From Candidatus Solibacter sp. (GTDB taxonomy: Bacteria > Acidobacteriota > Terriglobia > Bryobacterales > Bryobacteraceae): DNA of 9,537 bases. The notes under the pieces were generated by a model. It was not told the origin of the DNA. It saw nothing but the letters and a program-made list of their open reading frames with translations, and did no database searches. Position numbers and translations under genes: made by a program. Location: positions 1 through 9,537 of the forward strand of contig JADGNT010000134.1 in the NCBI GenBank assembly GCA_017883345.1, read 5' to 3'. Positions 5,596 to 9,537 of the stretch are shown piece after piece (within the stretch, counting starts at the first letter, position 1; each line of letters starts with the position of its first letter).

Positions 5596-6492
5596 TTACG
5601 CCGCCGCGCGGCGCAGGCGGTCCAGGATGCCGGCCCATTCGGGGGTGTCGGGCGGGGGCTCGATGGCGATCCAATCGAGGGACTGGGTGTCAAGACGGTG
5701 TAGGGTCTCATAGAGGACGGCGGCGTAGGATTGCGGGCCGGCGGGCATCTCGTGGCCCATGCGCAGCACGATGCCTTTGCCCTCGCGTTGGACCGTATCC
5801 AGGTAGAGCGGCGTCGCGGGGCGATAGTGGCGCGCGTGCATGCCGGGAGCGGCGTGCGCGCCTTCCGCGGGCGCGGCGCCCTGCAAGATGGGGCCGATTA
5901 ACGCTTCGAGCTCGCTGATGGAGATCACGCCGGGGCGGAGGAGCGTAGGCGTGTCCACCAGCGAGAGCACGGTGGATTCGATGCCGACGCGCGCCGGGCC
6001 GCCATCGAGCGTGTAGTCGGCGAGCGATTCGGGGATGTGGGCGGCGGCGGTGGGGGAGAGCTCGGTGAAACGGTTGGCGCTGGGGGCGGCGATGGGGACG
6101 CCGGCGGCGCGGATCAACTCCAGCGCCAGGGGGTGCGCCGGCATGCGCAGGCCGACCGTGGGCAATCCGGCGGTGACGATGTCGGGGACTAACGGACGCT
6201 TGGGAACTACCAGCGACAGCGGTCCGGGCCAGTAGCGGCGGGCGAGCAGATCGGCGGCGTCGGACCATTGCGATGCCAGCGTGCGTGCCATCTCGATGGA
6301 ATCGACGTGGACGATCAGCGGGCTGGTGCGCGGGCGGCCCTTGGCGGCGAAGATGCGCGCCACGGCATCGGGGTCCAGGGCGTTAGCGCCCAGGCCGTAC
6401 ACGGTCTCGGTGGGGAAGGCTACCAGCCGTCCGGCGCGGATCAATTCGGCGGCGCGGGCGAGGTCGGCACTCTGGTTCAGCCCCTGGGTCAC
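5596..6492 (-). CDS. sua5: Threonylcarbamoyl-AMP synthase, Sua5 (YrdC plus Sua5 domains)
   Basis: The 298-residue protein makes L-threonylcarbamoyl-AMP from threonine, bicarbonate and ATP, the first step of the t6A37 modification of ANN-decoding tRNAs in the cytoplasm. The YrdC domain (about 10-195) shows FPTETVYGLGANA (26-38), KGRPRTSPLIVHV (51-63), WPGPLSLVV, VGLRMPAHPLALEL, APSANRFTELSPT (136-148) and VGIESTVLSL (169-178). A short linker with APGMHARHYRPATPLYL (215-231) leads to the C-terminal Sua5 domain, so this is the long Sua5 form rather than the single-domain TsaC. Length is slightly under the usual 320-350. The start is GTG at 6492-6490, which overlaps the prfB stop as GTGA and suggests coupled translation; no other start fits before the conserved core. 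It is the last gene of the minus-strand operon. The assignment is secure. Confidence 0.95.
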   Translation of the reverse strand: MTQGLNQSADLARAAELIRAGRLVAFPTETVYGLGANALDPDAVARIFAAKGRPRTSPLIVHVDSIEMARTLASQWSDAADLLARRYWPGPLSLVVPKRPLVPDIVTAGLPTVGLRMPAHPLALELIRAAGVPIAAPSANRFTELSPTAAAHIPESLADYTLDGGPARVGIESTVLSLVDTPTLLRPGVISISELEALIGPILQGAAPAEGAHAAPGMHARHYRPATPLYLDTVQREGKGIVLRMGHEMPAGPQSYAAVLYETLHRLDTQSLDWIAIEPPPDTPEWAGILDRLRRAAA

Positions 6493-7623
6493 TCCGGCGT
6501 CTCGTCTTTGTCGTCGCCGGCGATTTTGCCGGTCTTGCGCCACACCAGGTAGGCGTGGATCAGCGCGTCGAGATCGCCTTCGAGGACGCGGTCCACGTCG
6601 CCGATGGAGAGGCGGCTGCGCAGGTCCTTCACCATGCGGTAGGGGGCGAGCACGTAGTTGCGGACCTGGCTGCCGAAGTTGATCTCGAGCTTGGAATCTT
6701 CGGTCGCACGGGTTTCCACGCGCTTCTTGTCGAGTTCGAACTCGTAGAGGCGGGCGCGCAGTTGCTTCATGGCGGTGGCGCGATTTTTGTGCTGCGAGCG
6801 CTCGTTCTGGCACTGCACCACGATGCCGCTCGGGAAGTGGGTCATGCGCACCGCGGAATCGGTCATGTTGACGTGCTGGCCGCCCGCGCCGGAAGCGCGG
6901 AAGGTATCGATGCGCAGGTCTTTGTCCTGGATATCGATTTTGATTTCGTCGTCCACCTGCGGAAAGACGAAGACGCTGGCGAAGGAGGTGTGGCGGCGCG
7001 CGTTGGCGTCGAAGGGGGAGATGCGCACCAGGCGGTGCACGCCGATTTCGGATTGCAGCAGGCCGTAGGCATTCTCGCCGTTGACTTCGAAGGTGGCGCT
7101 CTTGATGCCCGCGCCTTCGCCTTCCAGGCGGTCGGTCATGACGGTGGGGAAGCCCTGGCGCTCGGCCCAGCGCAGGTACATGCGGAGCAGCATCTCGGCC
7201 CAATCCTGGCTCTCCGTGCCGCCGGCGCCGGGGTGTATGGTCATGATGGCGGAGCGCGCATCGTTTTCGCCGGAGAGCAGCATGGCGGTTTCCAGGCGCT
7301 CCAGGTACTCGGCGTAGGGCTTGAGGTCGCGCTCGATATCGCCCGCGACGGCTTCGCCTTCGCGGGCCAGTTCGAAGAGGGTGTCGAGGTCCTCGGTCAT
7401 GCCGCGTATGCGGCTATCGTTGGCGATGGCCTCTTCCAGGCGTTTGCGGGCCTGCATCACCTTCTGGCTCTTTTCGGGCTGGTTCCAGAAGTCGGGGGCG
7501 GCGATCTGCTCCGCGGTCTCGGCTAGTTTCTTTTTCTGAGTGGAGGCGTCAAAGATACCTCCGCACGGCCAGGGCCTGGTCGCGAAGCGGTTGGTATTGG
7601 CGTTCTAATTCGTCTAAAGTCAT
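6489..7623 (-). CDS. prfB: Peptide chain release factor 2, read through a programmed +1 frameshift
   Basis: RF2 recognises UGA and UAA stop codons and triggers release of the peptide from the ribosome. The first frame runs from ATG at 7623 for 24 codons (MTLDELERQYQPLRDQALAV, then RRYL) to an in-frame TGA at 7551-7549. Skipping T7551 continues as DASTQKKKLAE and on to the stop at 6489, giving 377 residues in all. In this numbering the codon-recognition motif SPF is at 202-204 and the catalytic GGQ (GAGGQHVN) at 247-249, within three residues of the E. coli positions, which confirms the join. The tail is somewhat longer than in E. coli. A GTG at 7460 gives an uninterrupted but truncated frame lacking part of domain 1. 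GGAG about 10 nt before the ATG serves as ribosome site. The gene begins 7 nt after the phosphoesterase stop. It is autoregulated: when RF2 is scarce, UGA is read slowly and frameshifting rises. Confidence 0.95.
7549..7562 (-). other. prfB programmed +1 frameshift site
   Basis: On the minus strand the site reads GGAGG (7562-7558), TAT (7557-7555), CTT (7554-7552), TGA (7551-7549), then C. The slippery CUU UGA C and the Shine-Dalgarno-like GGAGG ending just before UAU have the same spacing as the E. coli site (AGGGGG UAU CUU UGA C). The pairing of GGAGG with 16S rRNA pushes the ribosome forward by one base. The flanking frames both encode RF2-like sequence, which rules out a random stop. Confidence 0.95.
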
Positions 7624-7630
7624 GGGCGGT

Positions 7631-8236
7631 TCACTCCAATTCTAACAAATAGGCTTTCTTGCCGACGTTATGGGCGCGGGTCTGGCCGATTTCGATGGAG
7701 ACGCCTTCGGCTTCATGGATGTGGCCGCAGAAGAAATGGGCGGGCTGGCAGCGCTGGATGAAATCGCGCACGGCGATGGATCCGGCGTGCAGGCCGGGAC
7801 GGACCTGGTCGAGCGCGGTGCCGTAGGGCGGGGCGTGGCAGACCAGGACCAGCGGGTGTAGATCGGCGAACGGGGCGAGGTGTTCGGCGATTTGCGGCTC
7901 GGTGTATTCGCCGGGGGTATCGAACGGGGTCGGGTTGGAGTAGCCGAGCCCGGCGACGCGCCAGGCGCCAGCCGTAAAGTGTCGCTGGTGGAAATCGTTC
8001 AGGCCGTACTGTTCGCATAACCCGGCGATCTGGGGCGCGGATTCGTGGTTGCCGGGGAGTACCCAGACCTTGTCGCCGCGCGTCTTTAGGATTTGGCCGC
8101 AGCGATCGAGTCCCCTGCCCCAGGTGACCTGGTCGCCGGCGGAAATGTAGAAATCCGCCTCCACGCGGAGGATGCGTTCGAGCGTCTTCCAATCATTGTG
8201 GATGTCGGAGAATATGAGTAGTTTCGACGTTGGCAT
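7631..8236 (-). CDS. Calcineurin-like metallophosphoesterase
   Basis: The 201-residue protein has all the metal-ligand motifs of the family: SDIHND (D11, H13), AGD (D35), GNHE (62-65, with N63 and H64), CHAPP (H134) and GHIH (171-174). These hold a two-metal centre that cleaves phosphoester bonds. Size and layout fit the small YfcE/MPP-like cytoplasmic phosphodiesterases, whose natural substrates are mostly unknown. The start is ATG at 8236-8234, where the beta strand KLLIFSDIH begins three residues in; the in-frame upstream stretch to 8377 overlaps the divergent pilT gene, has no family similarity and is rejected. It is the first gene of the operon with prfB and sua5, with 7 nt to prfB. A role linked to translation is an inference from position only. 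Confidence 0.9.
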   Translation of the reverse strand: MPTSKLLIFSDIHNDWKTLERILRVEADFYISAGDQVTWGRGLDRCGQILKTRGDKVWVLPGNHESAPQIAGLCEQYGLNDFHQRHFTAGAWRVAGLGYSNPTPFDTPGEYTEPQIAEHLAPFADLHPLVLVCHAPPYGTALDQVRPGLHAGSIAVRDFIQRCQPAHFFCGHIHEAEGVSIEIGQTRAHNVGKKAYLLELE

Positions 8237-8241
8237 AGCGC

Positions 8242-9393
8242 ATGAGCGAATACGATAACGAACTATCGAAGATTGTAGCCGAGCTGAACCGGGCGGCGCC
8301 CAGCCAGAAGTATGCGGCGGCGCGGACGGGGCAATCGACCGCGTCGCTGGATCAGTTGCTGCACGCGGCGGCGGCACGCGGCGCCTCCGACGTGCTGCTG
8401 ATTGCGGGCGCGCCGGCGATGCTGCGCGTCACCGGCAATTTGACGCCGCTCTCGGGCGCGGTGCTGGAGGCGGACGATGTGCGCAGCCTGGTGCTGCCGC
8501 TATTGGAGCCGGCGCAGTTGGACGAGTTGCAGAAGCGCAAATCGGTGGATTTGAGTTTTATGCGCGAGAACCTGGGGCGCTTCCGGGTCAACATCCATCA
8601 CCAGCGCGGGACGCTGGCGGCCAGCATACGCCTGCTGCCGTCGCGGATTCCGTCGCTCGAATCGCTGCATCTGCCGTTGTCGCTGGCCAAGCTGGCGGAG
8701 CGGCGGCAGGGGCTGGTGCTGGTGACGGGGCCGACGGGCTGCGGCAAGAGTTCCACGCTGGCCGCGCTGATCGACATCGTGAACACCAAGCGCGCGGCGC
8801 ACGTGGTGACCATCGAGGACCCGGTGGAGTACCAGCACGCCAATCGCAGCGCGATCGTCGAGCAGATCGAAGTGGGGCGCGATACGCCGGATTTCGCGGT
8901 GACGCTGCGCAGCATCATGCGGCAGACGCCGGACGTCATCCTGGTGGGGGAGATGCGCGACGCGGAGACCATCGCCACGGCGCTGACGGCGGCGGAGACG
9001 GGGCACCTGGTGTTCTCGACGCTGCACACCAACGACGCGATTCAATCGATGTCGCGGATTCTGGATTCGTTCCCGGCGGGGAATCAGCCGCAGATCCGGC
9101 AACAACTGTCGCTGACCATGGCGGCGGTGGTGGCGCAGCAGTTGGTGCCGGGGGTGGATGGGGTGAATCGCTGGCCGGCGGTGGAGATCATGATCGCTAC
9201 CGACGCCGTGCGCGCGCTGATTCGCAAGGGCGACGACCATCAGTTGCGGTCGCAGATTTCGGTGGGGCGCGCCGAGGGGATGACGACCATGGAGCAATCG
9301 CTGGCGGATCTGGTGAGGGTCGGGCGGATTACGCGCGAGACGGCCTACGCGCACGGGTATCGCACCGACGATTTGCAGCGGTATCTTCCGTAG
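8242..9393 (+). CDS. pilT: PilT/PilU-type twitching motility ATPase
   Basis: The 383-residue protein is a hexameric secretion-type ATPase that powers retraction of type IV pili at the inner membrane. It has the N-terminal PAS-like domain (ASDVLLIAGAPAMLRVTGNL), Walker A GPTGCGKS (163-170), the Asp box VTIEDPVEY (189-197), Walker B ILVGEMRD (233-240) and the His box GHLVFSTLHTN (254-264). The PilT C-terminal signature AVRALIRKGDDHQLRSQI and GMTTMEQSLADLV are also present. About 33 residues precede the first conserved block, slightly longer than usual. The family length is 345-380, so the gene is complete. The ATG at 8242 fits the coding sequence but has no clear ribosome site; its upstream lies in the phosphoesterase gene, whose start is 5 bp away. 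No other pilus gene is in the window. PilT and PilU cannot be separated with certainty. Confidence 0.92.
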   Translation: MSEYDNELSKIVAELNRAAPSQKYAAARTGQSTASLDQLLHAAAARGASDVLLIAGAPAMLRVTGNLTPLSGAVLEADDVRSLVLPLLEPAQLDELQKRKSVDLSFMRENLGRFRVNIHHQRGTLAASIRLLPSRIPSLESLHLPLSLAKLAERRQGLVLVTGPTGCGKSSTLAALIDIVNTKRAAHVVTIEDPVEYQHANRSAIVEQIEVGRDTPDFAVTLRSIMRQTPDVILVGEMRDAETIATALTAAETGHLVFSTLHTNDAIQSMSRILDSFPAGNQPQIRQQLSLTMAAVVAQQLVPGVDGVNRWPAVEIMIATDAVRALIRKGDDHQLRSQISVGRAEGMTTMEQSLADLVRVGRITRETAYAHGYRTDDLQRYLP

Positions 9394-9412
9394 CGTGACC
9401 TTTCAGGTTGCC

Positions 9413-9438
9413 ACGTCGGCGTCCTTGCCGACGTTCTT
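9413..9438 (+). terminator. Hairpin after pilT, possible terminator
   Basis: acgtcggc (9413-9420) and gccgacgt (9427-9434) form a perfect 8-bp stem with a 6-nt loop, starting 20 nt after the pilT stop. The tract after it, tctt, is short and interrupted, so termination here would be weak. Confidence 0.4.
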
Positions 9439-9444
9439 CAAAGA

Positions 9445-9520
9445 ATGCCGGTACGATACCGGCATGGCAGGCGGGACGCCCGCGCTACAGTGCCCTGTAT
9501 AAGGCGCGCTATTTTGCGCC
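9445..9520. repeat. Run of hairpins at the right edge
   Basis: Three palindromes follow each other in this gene-free stretch. They are atgccggta/taccggcat (9445-9465, 9 bp, 3-nt loop), gcggg/cccgc (9471-9483, 3-nt loop) and ggcgc/gcgcc (9503-9520, 8-nt loop). The middle one, in the context ggcgggacgcccgcgctac, resembles palindromic strings I recall from Acidobacteria intergenic DNA. TAGAAT near the right edge (9530-9535) may be a -10 for a gene beyond the window. Confidence 0.6.
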
Positions 9521-9537
9521 GCACTCCACTAGAATAC

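Noticed and set aside
6493..7203. Upstream in-frame extension of sua5
   Set aside because: It is the wrong-frame reading of prfB; the Sua5 family begins about where the GTG at 6492 lies, and the GTGA overlap supports that start.
6489..7460. prfB as a simple frame starting at the GTG at 7460
   Set aside because: It would lack the first 54 residues of RF2; the upstream frame plus the frameshift site restores them at the right length and motif positions.
6555..7526. A 323-codon open frame on the + strand
   Set aside because: It lies opposite prfB, whose motifs are unmistakable. High GC commonly leaves the complement open, and its Ala/Val/Gly-rich translation has no family signature.
8237..8377. 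N-terminal extension of the metallophosphoesterase
   Set aside because: It overlaps the divergent pilT coding region, is Pro/Arg/Ser-rich and lies before the natural KLLIFSDIHND start.
8500..9354. A 284-codon open frame on the - strand
   Set aside because: It is antisense to pilT, with an Arg/His-rich translation and no recognisable domain.

Overview
The window is high-GC bacterial DNA, dense in genes, with seven complete protein genes and one gene cut by the left edge. Nothing in it names the organism outright. Three things suggest a soil bacterium of the Acidobacteriota, perhaps Solibacter/Bryobacter-like: the high GC, the mix of genes (a PilT ATPase, a secreted CocE-type hydrolase, a radical SAM/SPASM protein), and palindromic intergenic elements of the gcaggtt/aacctgc and gcggg/cccgc type. 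That is an inference from recollection, held at low to moderate confidence. I see no rRNA, tRNA, CRISPR array, transposase or phage gene.

Layout. Positions 2-676 (+) hold the C-terminal part of a DPM1/GtrB-type family-2 glycosyltransferase. It converges on a TIGR01777-type SDR epimerase at 882-1799 (-). The short gap between them carries a perfect 42-bp inverted pair (689-730 and 859-900), and the second copy supplies the last five codons and the stop of the epimerase. A 130-bp divergent promoter region follows, with a TTGTACC/GGTACAA palindrome just before a radical SAM/SPASM gene (1930-2967, +). That gene ends inside a 28-bp-stem imperfect hairpin. Next is a secreted S15/CocE-family hydrolase (3082-5046, +), which overlaps tail-to-tail by 26 bp with a small secreted protein of unknown function (5021-5401, -).

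From 8236 back to 5596 lies a tightly packed minus-strand operon: metallophosphoesterase, then prfB (release factor 2), then sua5 (threonylcarbamoyl-AMP synthase). The gaps are 7 nt and then a 4-nt GTGA overlap. prfB is intact only if read through the classical programmed +1 frameshift (CTT TGA C preceded by GGAGG), so simple ORF calling truncates it. Downstream of sua5 lies a nested palindromic element (5477-5566). Divergent from the operon, with only 5 bp between the two start codons, is a PilT/PilU-type ATPase gene (8242-9393, +). It is followed by a series of hairpins running to the right edge.

Function. prfB and sua5 join translation termination and t6A tRNA modification in one transcript. 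The other genes look like ordinary single genes rather than parts of one system. I found no convincing new multi-gene system. The best leads are the non-coding structures: the 42-bp inverted pair, the long stop-codon hairpin, the nested palindrome, the operator-like palindrome and the post-pilT hairpins. A GC-skew sign change near 1.9-3.0 kb that ignores gene direction is also worth checking.
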